From contig NZ_JAFIQX010000001.1 in NCBI RefSeq assembly GCF_017356035.1, positions 930,001-994,000 on the forward strand: a stretch of DNA of 64,000 nucleotides, in the 5' to 3' direction. The notes under the pieces were generated by a model. The model did no database searches. It was not told the DNA's origin and saw nothing but the letters and a program-made list of their open reading frames with translations. Made by a program: the position numbers and the translations under genes. Position 1 is the first letter of the stretch. Each line of letters begins with the position of its first letter. This document shows positions 33,772-43,138 of the stretch, piece by piece. The DNA comes from Longitalea luteola. Lineage in GTDB: Bacteria; Bacteroidota; Bacteroidia; Chitinophagales; Chitinophagaceae.

Positions 33772-34791
33772 ATGGAAACTCCTGCGAACAACTTTATATT
33801 GGGTCTTCTGGCTTATGCTGCACAGCGCGACATTGCACCCGAACAACTCTGCAAACTGGCGCATATCGATCCGGCCTGGCTGCGGTCGGCCAATAAGCGG
33901 CCGTTATCCGAAAAACAGGTAAACGATCTTTGGTTAAACGTGCTGCATCTTAGTAAGGACGCACAGTTTGGCCTGCACCTGGGAGAATCGCTGCAGCTCT
34001 CAGCGCTGGGAATAGTGGGAGAGATCATTAAAAGCAGTAAAACGGTTGGTGAGGCGGTAACCAATGCTGCGGGGCTGGTGGAGCATGTGACCGACTGGTT
34101 CAATATGACGGTCACCAGGAATAGCAATTCCTTTACCATACATATCAATCCACTGAAAGCGGACTGGAAGTCATTTGTCCCAGCCGTTCAAATGCTTGAT
34201 GTGTTCATGGTGCTGGTCATCCATGAATTAGATGGCCTCTTGTTACATAAGATCGCGCCGTTAACGGTGAGCTATATGCCTGGAATAGACAACCTGCATG
34301 AATATGAACGCGTGTTCCGCTGCAGGCCTGTTGCTAAAAGCAGGAAAAACGCCATTACCTTTGACAGCTCCTTTTGGGATGAACCCATCATCACAGCAAA
34401 TTATGAGCTCCAGCATTTTTTGAAAGAGAAAATGAGTGCCGCGTTGAATCAGGTGAAGAAAAACGAGCGGCTTTCCGATAAGATCAATCGTTACCTCATC
34501 AGTAATGCGTATCTGGGTATATTGTCGCTGGAAGAAACAGCTGCTAACTTTCATATGAGCCCTCGCACCCTGCAACGGCGGCTGAAAGAGGAGGACGTAA
34601 GTTTTCAGCAGCTTGCTGACAGTGCCCGTCAGTATCTGGCGGTACAAACGCTGAAGCAGGGGAAATACTCTGTTAAGGAGATTGCCTATATGATGGGATA
34701 TAATGAATTAAGCGCGTTTTCAAGAGCCTTTAAACGCTGGACAGGAAACAGTCCGGAAAGTTATCGGTTGAAATACAGCACGCAGTCATAA
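33772..34791 (+). CDS. AraC family regulator with arabinose-binding-like (PF12625) domain
   Basis: A 339-residue regulator. ATG 33772 (METPANNFILGLLAYA) fits the family start better than 33706. The N-terminal ~185 residues match the OruR/ArgR-type AraC sensor (LRSANKRPLSEKQVNDLWLN, FGLHLGESLQLSALGIVG). The C-terminal HTH pair spans ~245-335 (LSLEETAANFHMSPRTLQRRLKEEDVSFQQL, VKEIAYMMGYNELSAFSRAFKRWTG). It is divergent from the SnoaL-like gene, 262 bp away. Confidence 0.9.
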   Translation: METPANNFILGLLAYAAQRDIAPEQLCKLAHIDPAWLRSANKRPLSEKQVNDLWLNVLHLSKDAQFGLHLGESLQLSALGIVGEIIKSSKTVGEAVTNAAGLVEHVTDWFNMTVTRNSNSFTIHINPLKADWKSFVPAVQMLDVFMVLVIHELDGLLLHKIAPLTVSYMPGIDNLHEYERVFRCRPVAKSRKNAITFDSSFWDEPIITANYELQHFLKEKMSAALNQVKKNERLSDKINRYLISNAYLGILSLEETAANFHMSPRTLQRRLKEEDVSFQQLADSARQYLAVQTLKQGKYSVKEIAYMMGYNELSAFSRAFKRWTGNSPESYRLKYSTQS

Positions 34792-34808
34792 GAGATGACA
34801 AACATATA

Positions 34809-34842
34809 AAAGCCGCGTACATCGAAGGATCTACGCGGCTTT
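34809..34842. terminator. Bidirectional terminator hairpin
   Basis: AAAGCCGCGTA (34809-34819) pairs perfectly with TACGCGGCTTT (34832-34842), between the convergent AraC (+) and SRPBCC (-) genes. Confidence 0.75.
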
Positions 34843-34872
34843 GTAGTATGGCCAATGGTGTAAATTCCCGCA

Positions 34873-35322
34873 TTATGCATCGGGAATCTCAGGCTCCACT
34901 AATTTTGCCAGTTTTTCCAGTGACTCCTGCCAGCCTAAATAACACATTTCAGCAGGTATTGCTTCAGGTATGCCTTCCTGGTTAATTTTTATTTCAGTAC
35001 CGACGATCGTTTTGCGCAGCGAAACGGTGGTGATCATTTCGCCCGGCAGGTTTGGATCGTCAAATTTATCACTGTATTTCAAATACTCATTAGGTTTAAG
35101 TTCCAGGTAATTTCCACCGAATGAATGACTATTGCCGGTAGTAAAGTTCTGGAATGACATTTTAAAAGAACCGCCCGTTTTTACATTCATTTCATGAACG
35201 GTGCATATAAAGCCATAGGGAGGCAACCATGATGCAATGGCGGGAGCTTCGGTAAATGCCCGGTAAACTTTTTCGGGTGATGCTTTAAGAACCCGGTGTA
35301 ACGAAACAGCGTTGTTCGACAT
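34873..35322 (-). CDS. SRPBCC/AHSA1 domain protein
   Basis: A 149-residue START-like protein. The start VSLHRVLKASPEKVYRAFTEAPAIASWLPPYGF, the middle GGSFKMSFQNFTTGNSHSFGG and the closing LGWQESLEKLAKLVEPE are standard for the AHSA1 (activator of Hsp90 ATPase-like) family. These are small-molecule binding proteins of mostly unknown ligand. It ends convergently with the AraC gene across a perfect hairpin. Confidence 0.88.
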   Translation of the reverse strand: MSNNAVSLHRVLKASPEKVYRAFTEAPAIASWLPPYGFICTVHEMNVKTGGSFKMSFQNFTTGNSHSFGGNYLELKPNEYLKYSDKFDDPNLPGEMITTVSLRKTIVGTEIKINQEGIPEAIPAEMCYLGWQESLEKLAKLVEPEIPDA

Positions 35323-35757
35323 AAGATTTGTTTTTGATCCTACTCGTCTGGCTTTTCGGTTCCGCCCGTTTTTGTAGTGGTTGCTGCTCCACTTACTTGC
35401 TTAATGCCAGAACAAAAATAGAAAGGGCAGGTCTGTCACATCGGGGGTGTTTGCGCCAATCTGAGGGCAGTTTGTGACTATTTACAAGCACTGTCCGCTA
35501 CCTGCAGAAATGATAACAGGCGTTCGTTCGGTTACGGCTATTTGAGGTGATAATGCGAGATCCGAAAAACATTTATACCCTGTTCCAAGCCTTGGGCATC
35601 ATGTTGTCTTCTTTATGAAATCCGCTTCCATGGCGGGTTTTAACATTTTGTACGGGGTTTTAGTATCCTAAAAACGTCCCTGAGTTGATTTTTGCGGGGC
35701 CAAAACGCGCGGTATGTTTGCATCATCAAACGAAACAAACTCTTAAAACATACAATT
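35323..35757. other. Intergenic region between divergent genes
   Basis: No ORF or strong repeat. It should carry the promoters of the SRPBCC gene (-) and the small exported protein (+). A GATTTTTG box near 35685 resembles a -7 element and would leave a leader of about 65 nt. Confidence 0.35.
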
Positions 35758-36165
35758 ATGAAAACTGATTCGAGGAACTACGGAAAATTGGCTATCGTAG
35801 CGCTGGCTTTAACCCTGGCATTTACTACACCTTCAATGGCTAATGATGGAGAGAAAGGCGATCACAAAACGGAATTGAGGTTCATCGGAAACATGGAAAA
35901 TCAACCGGTATTCGAATTGAACCTGGCCAATAATGAAGAAGATGAGTATACGGTAATTTTCCGCGATGAATACGGTAACGTACTCTACAACGATAAATTC
36001 AAAGGCGCCGGTCTTACCAAAAAGTTCATGTTGAAATCAGACGAGTTCGGTGATGCGGCCCTGTATGTAACCGTAAAGTCTAAAAAAGGAAACACCACTG
36101 AGGTGTACACCATCAACAGAAGCCACAGCTATGTTGCAGAAACACAAGTGAACAAGATCAAATAA
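35758..36165 (+). CDS. Small exported protein of unknown function
   Basis: A 135-residue protein. ATG 35758 is used because it gives a clean signal peptide (MKTDSRNYGKLAIVALALTL, cleavage after SMA). The mature part is charged and predicted to be all-beta: KTELRFIGNMENQPVFELNL, EYTVIFRDEYGNVLYNDKFKG, ALYVTVKSKKGN. This is a pattern seen in many small Chitinophagaceae secreted proteins of unknown function. It is monocistronic with a good terminator. Confidence 0.75.
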   Translation: MKTDSRNYGKLAIVALALTLAFTTPSMANDGEKGDHKTELRFIGNMENQPVFELNLANNEEDEYTVIFRDEYGNVLYNDKFKGAGLTKKFMLKSDEFGDAALYVTVKSKKGNTTEVYTINRSHSYVAETQVNKIK

Positions 36166-36203
36166 TAAGTTTCAGTCAATATCCTAAAATAGTGTTTTAT
36201 AGG

Positions 36204-36232
36204 GCGTTCCGATTAATCGGGACGCTTTTTTT
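36204..36232 (+). terminator. Terminator of the small exported protein
   Basis: GCGTTCCGAT (36204-36213) pairs with ATCGGGACGC (36216-36225), with one wobble, followed by seven T residues. Confidence 0.8.
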
Positions 36233-36384
36233 GTGCCTGATATAAAAGATCTGGAATATATGTAATACATCAGCCTGGGTTTCTTTTTCACGATTATGCA
36301 CAGGTGAATAATTTTTTTGTTAAAACGAAGCTGTCTGGAACGATTTTTTAGCGGGTAAGGAAACTCTAATTATCCACCACAAAA

Positions 36385-37626
36385 ATGAAGGACATGAAAT
36401 CTGTTTCCTGGTGTATCACCCTTGCAGTTGCATTGACAGTGCTGAATGGCTGCTCCAAGGATGATAAAGACAACAAACCTGAGTCGCCATCTACTGGCAA
36501 ACCTGTGGAGACCAACCCGCCCAATACGAACTACCCGCCCGCATTTACCGGCCAAACCCGCATCAATGGCGTTAAAACCGCCGCCGCTTACGAGGCAAAG
36601 GTGCTCACTTCTGCACTGGTTGCTCCCTGGGGTATCACGAGCCTGCCTGATGGTCGTTTATTGATCACTGAAAAAGCAGGCAGAATGCGTATTGTTACCA
36701 ATACCGGCTCGGTTGGTAATCCCATTACCGGTATTCCGGCGGTTAATGCAGCCGGTCAGGGCGGTTTGTTAGGGCTTTGTATTGATCCGCAGTTCACCTC
36801 GAACCGAATGGTATACTGGGTGTTCTCTGAAAATGTAACCGGTGGTACGGTAACCGCTGTGGCCAAAGGCAGGCTGGCCGACAATGAGGCCAGCATAGAG
36901 AATGCAACGGTGATCTACCGCGCCATTCCCGCATTTAACGGCAACCTGCATTATGGTGGCCGTATTCTTTTCGATAATACCGGTCATTTGTTCGTGAGCA
37001 CCGGCGAACGTTCCAGTTTAACCACGCGGCCCCTGGCCCAATCGGTAACAGCTGCATTGGGAAAAATAATCCGCATAACCACCAACGGAACACCAGCGCC
37101 GGGTAATCCAACTTTTGGCCAGTCAGGCGCGTTGCCGGAATTATATAGTATCGGCCATAGAAATCCGCAGGGGATAGCTATTCACCCGCGCACCGGCGAA
37201 TTGTGGCAGAGTGAGCATGGCCCGCGCGGCGGTGATGAGATCAACCGGATTAAAGCAGGTGCTAATTACGGCTGGCCCGTAATTACTTATGGTATCGAAT
37301 ATAGCGGTCAACCCATTGGCACACCGCCCATACAGCAGCAGGACGGTATGGAACAACCGGTTTATTACTGGGACCCGGTTATTTCGCCCAGTGGCATGAC
37401 ATTCTATAAAGGCAACCGTATCCCTGAATGGGAGAACGATCTGTTCATCGGTGCATTAAGTGGTACTCATATTGCCCGCCTCGTGATTGATGATAACAAG
37501 GTTGTAGGCGAAGAAAGGCTGCTGGCAACCGAAAACCAACGGTTCAGGGATATTACACAAGGCAAGGACGGTGCGTTGTATGCCATAACAGATGGTGGCA
37601 GGCTGTATAAGATCGATAAACAATAA
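36385..37626 (+). CDS. PQQ-dependent sugar dehydrogenase-like lipoprotein
   Basis: A 413-residue lipoprotein (lipobox VLNGC, Cys ~23) with the soluble glucose dehydrogenase (GDH-B/sorbosone) propeller. Landmarks are APWGITSLPDGRLLITEKAGRM, QGGLLGLCIDPQF, YGGRILFDNTGHLFVS, SIGHRNPQGIAIHPRTGEL, WQSEHGPRGGDEINRI and YGWPVITYG. The His-Arg-Asn and Gly-Asp-Glu segments line the PQQ site in the family. It would oxidise an aldose outside the cytoplasm using PQQ. Whether this organism makes PQQ is not visible here. Confidence 0.9.
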   Translation: MKDMKSVSWCITLAVALTVLNGCSKDDKDNKPESPSTGKPVETNPPNTNYPPAFTGQTRINGVKTAAAYEAKVLTSALVAPWGITSLPDGRLLITEKAGRMRIVTNTGSVGNPITGIPAVNAAGQGGLLGLCIDPQFTSNRMVYWVFSENVTGGTVTAVAKGRLADNEASIENATVIYRAIPAFNGNLHYGGRILFDNTGHLFVSTGERSSLTTRPLAQSVTAALGKIIRITTNGTPAPGNPTFGQSGALPELYSIGHRNPQGIAIHPRTGELWQSEHGPRGGDEINRIKAGANYGWPVITYGIEYSGQPIGTPPIQQQDGMEQPVYYWDPVISPSGMTFYKGNRIPEWENDLFIGALSGTHIARLVIDDNKVVGEERLLATENQRFRDITQGKDGALYAITDGGRLYKIDKQ

Positions 37627-37645
37627 GTATCAGCTATAATAAACA

Positions 37646-37681
37646 AGCGATGCCATCCCGGATCAATGGGGTGGCATCGCT
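37646..37681. terminator. Hairpin between convergent genes
   Basis: AGCGATGCCATCCC (37646-37659) pairs with GGGGTGGCATCGCT (37668-37681) with one wobble. The T tract is poor, so it may act as a terminator or only as an RNA-stabilising stem. Confidence 0.5.
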
Positions 37682-37725
37682 GTATTTATAACAGTGAAGG
37701 AGCTATGCGATCTGGTTTAACTATG

Positions 37726-38511
37726 TTATGATTGTCGCACCCCATTCGTTTTTAAAAACTCAGCCAGGGCTTTTATACTGTCTGTATTGATATAATCAAC
37801 CCCTAACTCTATCAGCTTACGCCATCCTTCAATGAAATCAGGCGTATTCCACAATCTTATTTTTTTGCCAGCCGCATGGCCTTTGTCTACAGCTTTCTTT
37901 AATTTTTCCCAGTCATTGGGCAACATGGCTTCATGTCCGTTCCATTTGGAATAATTAATGAAATTTTCGCCGAGTAAGGCAATGCGTGAAAGTGTTTCCT
38001 TGCTGTAATTCGCGCTTAACAAACCATCGAACCACAAAAATGAAGGATAGGAGCTATACGTTGTATGATGGGGCTTGCTGCCGGTTACCAGTATTGTCAG
38101 GGAAGGGCACCTGGTAACGGCCGGGTATTTCATGAACAGGTCTATCAGCTTATTGATGCTCGTAATGGCTTCCGTTTTTACATCGAGCATCAATATCAGT
38201 TTGCGGGACGTATCGGCATATACATTGCCGCCGTTTTTTTCAATGATGTCTGCCAACGGGCTCAGATACAGTTTTTCGAAAGTGCGGTTTAACGCTATAT
38301 CTTTTGAAGTATGTGCTACATACAGCTCATTGTCGTTTACACTTAAGTAAACGTCTACTTCAATGCAGCCGTATTGCAGGTTGTAGGCCGAATAAAATGG
38401 AGCCGATTGTTGGTAATCATTATGTGAATGCGCATTGGCGGTAGTGTATACAACAGGTTGCGCAAACACATGCATGCATGGGAGCAAAAGGCAAAGCAAT
38501 AGGGTTTTCAT
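37726..38511 (-). CDS. PI-PLC/glycerophosphodiester phosphodiesterase-like exported protein
   Basis: A 261-residue exported protein (signal MKTLLLCLLLPCMHVFA). The barrel starts ANAHSHNDYQQSAPF and continues with YGCIEVDVYLSVNDNELYVAH, the His/Glu/Asp pattern of the PLC-like phosphodiesterase superfamily. The end AAGKKIRLWNTPDFIEGWRKLIELGVDYINTD is typical of GDPD barrels. It probably hydrolyses a glycerophosphodiester or related ester in the periplasm. Confidence 0.8.
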   Translation of the reverse strand: MKTLLLCLLLPCMHVFAQPVVYTTANAHSHNDYQQSAPFYSAYNLQYGCIEVDVYLSVNDNELYVAHTSKDIALNRTFEKLYLSPLADIIEKNGGNVYADTSRKLILMLDVKTEAITSINKLIDLFMKYPAVTRCPSLTILVTGSKPHHTTYSSYPSFLWFDGLLSANYSKETLSRIALLGENFINYSKWNGHEAMLPNDWEKLKKAVDKGHAAGKKIRLWNTPDFIEGWRKLIELGVDYINTDSIKALAEFLKTNGVRQS

Positions 38512-38706
38512 ACGAATGTATGTAAGGGTTTAATTAGGTGCTTCTCTTAGGAAACTGACTATACCGGGGCTGTAATGGTTGGCTGTAGTGCAAAACAAAT
38601 AAAGATAAATTAAGTGAGATTTGCAACCTTTTTTAAGATTTCTATGCAAAGGAGTTTGTTTGTCGTTGATTACCACCGCCATTACCGCGTTACCATGGCC
38701 GGTAAC

Positions 38707-40311
38707 TTATTCGTTATTCAAACGAACCAGGATCCCTTCATCGCCCTCCAGGCTTATGGTGCCGTTCACCAGGGTGCCTTCCAGGTCGTAATGGGTAGAG
38801 ATCTCGATCCTGCCGTTTACAGCGATCTGCTCCGGCTCAAAATAGCAAACGCCATGGCTCAGGTTCAAAACAATTAAAAAGCGCTGGTCCTCATATTGCC
38901 GCAGGTAAGCGATCAATTTATGATCTGAATACACCGGCTGGTAGGTGCCAATCATCAAAGCCGGCTCCTGTTGGCGGAAATGAATGAGGCGGTGATAAAA
39001 GTTGAGCATCGAGTCTTCCTGCTTTATCTGCTTCTGAACATTCCTGTGAGGGTAATCTCTCGATAGTCTTAACCATGGCTTACCGGTGGTAAAACCTGCG
39101 TGCTGGCTGCTATCCCATTGCATGGGTGTACGTTCCGGATCTCTGCTTAAATGTTTGCCGGGCATGTTCAATCCCTGTGGGTCCTGCACTTCATTCAATG
39201 GAATGGAAACATCCCGCATGCCGATCTCATCGCCGTAATACAGGGTAGGAGTGCCCCTTAATGTCAATAACAACATAGCCGCCACCCGGGCCTGGTAGAG
39301 ACCAATACGGCTGGCTATCCGCGGTTGATCATGATTGCCAAGCACCCAGTTAGGCCATCCGTTTTCCGGAAGAGCGCCCTCATAGGCGTTTATGGCAGCT
39401 GCGATCTGCTGTGCATGCCAGGGCAAAGTGATCAATTGAAAATTAAACGGTAAGTGGGCTCCCTTGTTATCAATGCCGTAATAAATGATCAGTTTTTCAA
39501 TGGGCAGATAAATTTCGCCGATGATCACTCTTTCATCATAAGCATCCGTCAGCGCCCGCATTTGATGAACAATGGAATGCACTTCGGGCTGATCAGTGGA
39601 AAAGATCGGTAACAGTTTTTCGTATTCGGCCATGTATTCCTGATAGGAAGGATTAGGTGGGTTGTCGCGTAACTGTTCATCTTTTATCATATGCCACATA
39701 ACATCCACTCTGAAACCATCCACTCCTTTCTCGAGCCAGAAGCGCATGACATCAAACATTGCTTTTTGCACTTCCGGGTTGCGCCAGTTGAGATCCGGCT
39801 GCTTTTTTAGAAAGGCATGGTAGTAATACTGACCTGTTTGCTCGTCCCACTCCCAGGCAGGGCCGCCAAAAACCGACAGCCAGTTATTAGGTGGACCGCC
39901 ATTTTTTCCATCTTCCCAGATGTACCAGTTGCGCTTTGGATTGGTACGCGAAGACCGGGATTCAAGGAACCAGGGATGTTCATCAGAAGTATGATTAGGT
40001 ACCAGGTCAAGGATCAGTTTCATTCCGCGCTGATGAACCTCTTTAAGCAGTTCATCAAAATCGGCTATCGATCCAAACAGGGGATGAATATTTGTATAGT
40101 CTGAAATATCATAACCAAAGTCGGCCATGGGTGAGGGGTAAACCGGTGAAACCCAAACGGCCGTTATTCCCAGCCATTGCAGGTAATCCAGTCTTTGAAT
40201 GATCCCTTTAATATCACCTACGCCATCTCCATTACTATCCTGGAAAGAGCGGGGATACACCTGGTAAATGATTCCGTGCTGCCACCATACATGTTGTGCT
40301 GCCTTTGTCAT
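38707..40311 (-). CDS. GH13 alpha-glucosidase (oligo-1,6-glucosidase-like)
   Basis: A 534-residue cytoplasmic enzyme without signal peptide. GH13 regions are clear: WWQHGIIYQVYPRSFQDSNG at the start; LILDLVPNHTSDEHPWF (region I); DGFRVDVMWH with the nucleophile Asp (II); ERVIIGEIYLP with the acid/base Glu (III); WVLGNHDQPR with the transition-state Asp (IV). Its start and RDPERTPMQWD motif match the GH13 alpha-glucosidase/oligo-1,6-glucosidase subfamilies, which release glucose from maltose- or isomaltose-type oligosaccharides. It follows an AI-2E-type permease gene on the same strand by ~80 bp. Confidence 0.9.
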   Translation of the reverse strand: MTKAAQHVWWQHGIIYQVYPRSFQDSNGDGVGDIKGIIQRLDYLQWLGITAVWVSPVYPSPMADFGYDISDYTNIHPLFGSIADFDELLKEVHQRGMKLILDLVPNHTSDEHPWFLESRSSRTNPKRNWYIWEDGKNGGPPNNWLSVFGGPAWEWDEQTGQYYYHAFLKKQPDLNWRNPEVQKAMFDVMRFWLEKGVDGFRVDVMWHMIKDEQLRDNPPNPSYQEYMAEYEKLLPIFSTDQPEVHSIVHQMRALTDAYDERVIIGEIYLPIEKLIIYYGIDNKGAHLPFNFQLITLPWHAQQIAAAINAYEGALPENGWPNWVLGNHDQPRIASRIGLYQARVAAMLLLTLRGTPTLYYGDEIGMRDVSIPLNEVQDPQGLNMPGKHLSRDPERTPMQWDSSQHAGFTTGKPWLRLSRDYPHRNVQKQIKQEDSMLNFYHRLIHFRQQEPALMIGTYQPVYSDHKLIAYLRQYEDQRFLIVLNLSHGVCYFEPEQIAVNGRIEISTHYDLEGTLVNGTISLEGDEGILVRLNNE

Positions 40312-40393
40312 GGAGATCGTTTTGGTTATTAAAAATTACTGAAGGACTGAAAAATTGATGCCATGCGGCATCCGGTGGCATTATGGGGAGCAC

Positions 40394-41506
40394 CTATTTA
40401 TTTTTTATGGCAGCTGCTGCCTTTTGCATAAAGGTCTTTACTTTCTTTTTGAAACCCTTATCCTCTTTTTTATCATTACCGATCAGGTAGGCATAAGGTT
40501 TAAGTGGCGGCACATGTTCGCAGATTATTTTTGTTATTCCTAACATCGGTATGGCCAGGATCATTCCGGGAATTCCCCAAAGGACTTCACCGGCGACCAA
40601 TCCTATTATGGTAAATAATGGATTGATCTGCACCTCGGCGCCTACGATCAATGGCTCCAGCAGGTACGACTGGATAAACTGTACAACGGCATAGGTAACA
40701 AGAATGCCGATCAACACACCTGAGCCTCCACCCTGTACGAGCGACATGGCTAAAGTGAGGGCTGTTCCTATCAGGTTGCCTACGAACGGCACTATTTCAA
40801 GCAAGCCACAAATGATGGCAAAAAACAAGGCATTCTTAACGCCGGCAATTGTAAAACCAATAGTGTACATGATCCAAAGGCAAACGATCATGAGAAAAAG
40901 ACCAGTGAGGTATTGCTGCGACACTTTTTGTGCTTCGTTAACGGCCTGCATGGCATCGGCTGCGCGGTCCTGTGGTGCCATTTTTATAATAAAGCCTTTT
41001 AGCTTTCCCCGGAAAAATAAGAAGAGAAAAATATAAACGAGGGTCAGAACGGCGTTCGTCAGAAACCCAAATATACCGGTTAACAGGCCTGTCAGGAAGG
41101 AGCCGGTATTACCGGAAGAAGATTGTTGTTGTTTTTCAATTAATTGTTGCTGCTTATCCGGGGAGATCTTAAAGAGTTGCGCAATGTACTGGCGTACACT
41201 GTTAAACTTTTGGGTAACCTGTTGTTCCAGTTTGGCGCTATCTTCTCCAATGTTCGCCAGTTGCAGGCTCGTAAAAAAAATGACCGCAGCAAAAAAAGCG
41301 ACCAAAGCCAACATGGCAAGCAGTATCGCCAGCACGTGCGGAACGTTTTTATTTTGCAGCCATTTAACCAGCGGCAGCAGCAGCATTGCCAGCAGGCCCG
41401 CAAAGGTCAATGGCATTAAAAAGGGTTTGGCATAGACCAGCACCACCACTATAAGAACGGCGGTGCTTAAAACAAGTGCGGGTTTCAATAATTGCCTGTT
41501 GGTCAT
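40394..41506 (-). CDS. AI-2E family transporter (PerM-like permease)
   Basis: A 370-residue membrane protein with about eight hydrophobic helices. ATG 41506 (MTNRQLLKPALVLSTAVLIV) is chosen; a start at 41545 would add 13 unlikely residues. The family core is seen in EIVPFVGNLIGTALTLAM and LVAGEVLWGIPGMILAIPMLG. A soluble segment (residues ~95-150, with KLEQQVTQKFNSVRQYI) lies between helices as usual. Members export various solutes, AI-2 or sodium among them; the substrate is not predictable. Confidence 0.88.
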   Translation of the reverse strand: MTNRQLLKPALVLSTAVLIVVVLVYAKPFLMPLTFAGLLAMLLLPLVKWLQNKNVPHVLAILLAMLALVAFFAAVIFFTSLQLANIGEDSAKLEQQVTQKFNSVRQYIAQLFKISPDKQQQLIEKQQQSSSGNTGSFLTGLLTGIFGFLTNAVLTLVYIFLFLFFRGKLKGFIIKMAPQDRAADAMQAVNEAQKVSQQYLTGLFLMIVCLWIMYTIGFTIAGVKNALFFAIICGLLEIVPFVGNLIGTALTLAMSLVQGGGSGVLIGILVTYAVVQFIQSYLLEPLIVGAEVQINPLFTIIGLVAGEVLWGIPGMILAIPMLGITKIICEHVPPLKPYAYLIGNDKKEDKGFKKKVKTFMQKAAAAIKNK

Positions 41507-41634
41507 ACATAAGGTATAGAAATAATTATACCGATGGTATGACATTATCCGTTCGCAATATTCCCTCTCCCTATAGGTAACCGTTATCCGTTGTCACTTC
41601 CTTTGTAGAAGAATGTCTACAGTAAATGAATAAA

Positions 41635-41937
41635 CTACGCCAGCAATGTCTTTGCTTTTTCAGTGATAAGCGACGCAATTTGTCCTTTGAACAGCGCAAC
41701 GGCAAAAGGCAGGTCCGACTCCAGGTTCACTTCCTTATCTTTCACGGCAATAGTGCCGGCAATATTAAAACCCTTGGCGGAGAAACTGAAGCTGCCATTA
41801 GGACCGTCCCAGTTTTCCTGAACATTCGTAACTGTGCCTTTTTGTTCTTCCTGTAGGCGGCCCAGCAGTTGTTTAATGCGGCGTAATGCTTCTTCCTGTG
41901 TTTGTGAATGCGGTATATTTAATGATAATTTCGACAT
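41635..41937 (-). CDS. Polyhydroxyalkanoic acid system family protein
   Basis: A 100-residue protein that starts MSKLSLNIPHSQTQEEALRR; ATG 41937 is chosen over 42132, whose extension overlaps the divergent hydrolase. Landmarks are IPHSQTQEEALRRIKQLLG, FSFSAKGFNIAGTIAV and VNLESDLPFAVALFKGQI, matching the small PHA_gran_rgn family found near polyhydroxyalkanoate genes in proteobacteria. In Bacteroidota it occurs without PHA genes and its function is unclear. Confidence 0.8.
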   Translation of the reverse strand: MSKLSLNIPHSQTQEEALRRIKQLLGRLQEEQKGTVTNVQENWDGPNGSFSFSAKGFNIAGTIAVKDKEVNLESDLPFAVALFKGQIASLITEKAKTLLA

Positions 41938-42115
41938 ATTATTAGTTATCCGGTTTTTCGCAGTTTCAAAGATAAATAACAAAGGCCACATAAACCTCAG
42001 GGTAATGCTAACCTCTTTTTTAGATAGCTCCGGTCGGAGAAAAAACGGCGTTTTTGCGAAGCAATGTGCTGAAATCAGTAATATTGTTCCTGCCATGGCA
42101 AAACAAAGCTTCACT

Positions 42116-42949
42116 ATGATATATAATCGCATAAGCGTATCACTGATTTTCCTACTTCTGCAGGTAACCTATATACAGGCACAGCAAACCTATGTTACTG
42201 CAAAAGATCTTGCCTATTATCCTGCACCGGTGGCTGAAAAGGATGCGTACCTGAGTTCACAATGCAAACTGGATCTTTACTATCCAAAAGGCTCGAAAAA
42301 CTTTGCAACGATCGTGTGGTTTCATGGCGGCGGTATAACCGGCGGGCGAAAAGAAATTCCTGCTGCCCTGATGGAGAAAGGGTATGCAGTCGTAGGCGTC
42401 GGTTACCGGTTGTCGCCTAAGGTTAAAGCCCCGGCTTATATTGAGGATGCAGCAGCTGCCGTAGCATGGGTATACCAACACATTCAAAGCTATGGCGGTA
42501 ATACCCGGCTTATTTTCGTGTCTGGTCATTCGGCAGGCGCCTACCTGGGCATGATGATCGGGCTTGATAAAAAATATTTGAACAGGTACGGCATCGATGC
42601 AGACAGTATTGCCGGGCTTATTCCCTTCAGTGGTCAAGCGATCACCCACTTTACTATCCGTACGGAAAGAGGCATCAAGGGTACACAACCTGTTATCGAT
42701 GAATACGCGCCTTTGTTCCATGTTCGAAACAATGCACCGCCCATGCTGCTGATCACCGGCGACCGCGAGAAGGAACTGCTGGGGCGGTATGAAGAGAACG
42801 CTTATCTGTGGCGCATGATGAAACTGGCCGGACATACCAAAACAAGATTGTATGAATTGGACGGGTTTGATCATGGCGGCATGGCACAGCCCGCCTTTCC
42901 CTTGTTGCTTAAAGAAGTAGCCGCTATCAAAAAAGAGCTTACACAATAA
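42116..42949 (+). CDS. Exported alpha/beta hydrolase (BD-FAE/carboxylesterase-like)
   Basis: A 277-residue esterase-like protein. ATG 42116 gives a good signal peptide (ISVSLIFLLLQVTYIQA); ATG 42095 is also possible. The oxyanion motif is in VWFHGGGITGGRKEIP, the nucleophile Ser in FVSGHSAGAYLG, and the catalytic His in ELDGFDHGGMAQP, as in the HGGG-type hydrolases. It would cleave ester groups, perhaps acyl substituents of polysaccharides, in the periplasm. Substrate is unknown. Confidence 0.88.
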   Translation: MIYNRISVSLIFLLLQVTYIQAQQTYVTAKDLAYYPAPVAEKDAYLSSQCKLDLYYPKGSKNFATIVWFHGGGITGGRKEIPAALMEKGYAVVGVGYRLSPKVKAPAYIEDAAAAVAWVYQHIQSYGGNTRLIFVSGHSAGAYLGMMIGLDKKYLNRYGIDADSIAGLIPFSGQAITHFTIRTERGIKGTQPVIDEYAPLFHVRNNAPPMLLITGDREKELLGRYEENAYLWRMMKLAGHTKTRLYELDGFDHGGMAQPAFPLLLKEVAAIKKELTQ

Positions 42950-43095
42950 TTAACGTAAAAAGTACAGTTCGTAATTTTATTAGTATCAGATCATCATTTT
43001 CTTAGGATGATATGTCCTTTTTTTGTTTTGTAAGCAATTTATTTTCCAATAGTTTATCATCCGCTTAATCAATAATTCATATTGCTGGCTAATTG

Positions 43096-43124
43096 ATTTA
43101 GTTTCCAATGCTAAGTAATTTAGT
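43096..43124 (+). promoter_or_regulatory. Direct ATTTAGT repeats upstream of imuA
   Basis: ATTTAGT occurs at 43096-43102 and again at 43118-43124, a 22-bp spacing of about two helical turns, immediately before the start of the mutagenesis cassette. They could form an operator. No classical LexA palindrome was found. Confidence 0.3.
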
Positions 43125-43131
43125 AGTTTTG
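43124..43131 (+). promoter_or_regulatory. Putative -7 promoter box of the imu cassette
   Basis: TAGTTTTG matches TAnnTTTG and ends seven bases before ATG 43139. Transcription from it would start at, or within a few bases of, the initiator codon. Confidence 0.4.
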
Positions 43132-43138
43132 CCTCTGA

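Noticed and set aside
42257-42946. 229-aa minus-strand frame
   Set aside because: It is a shadow of the alpha/beta hydrolase gene with intact GxSxG and His motifs on the plus strand.
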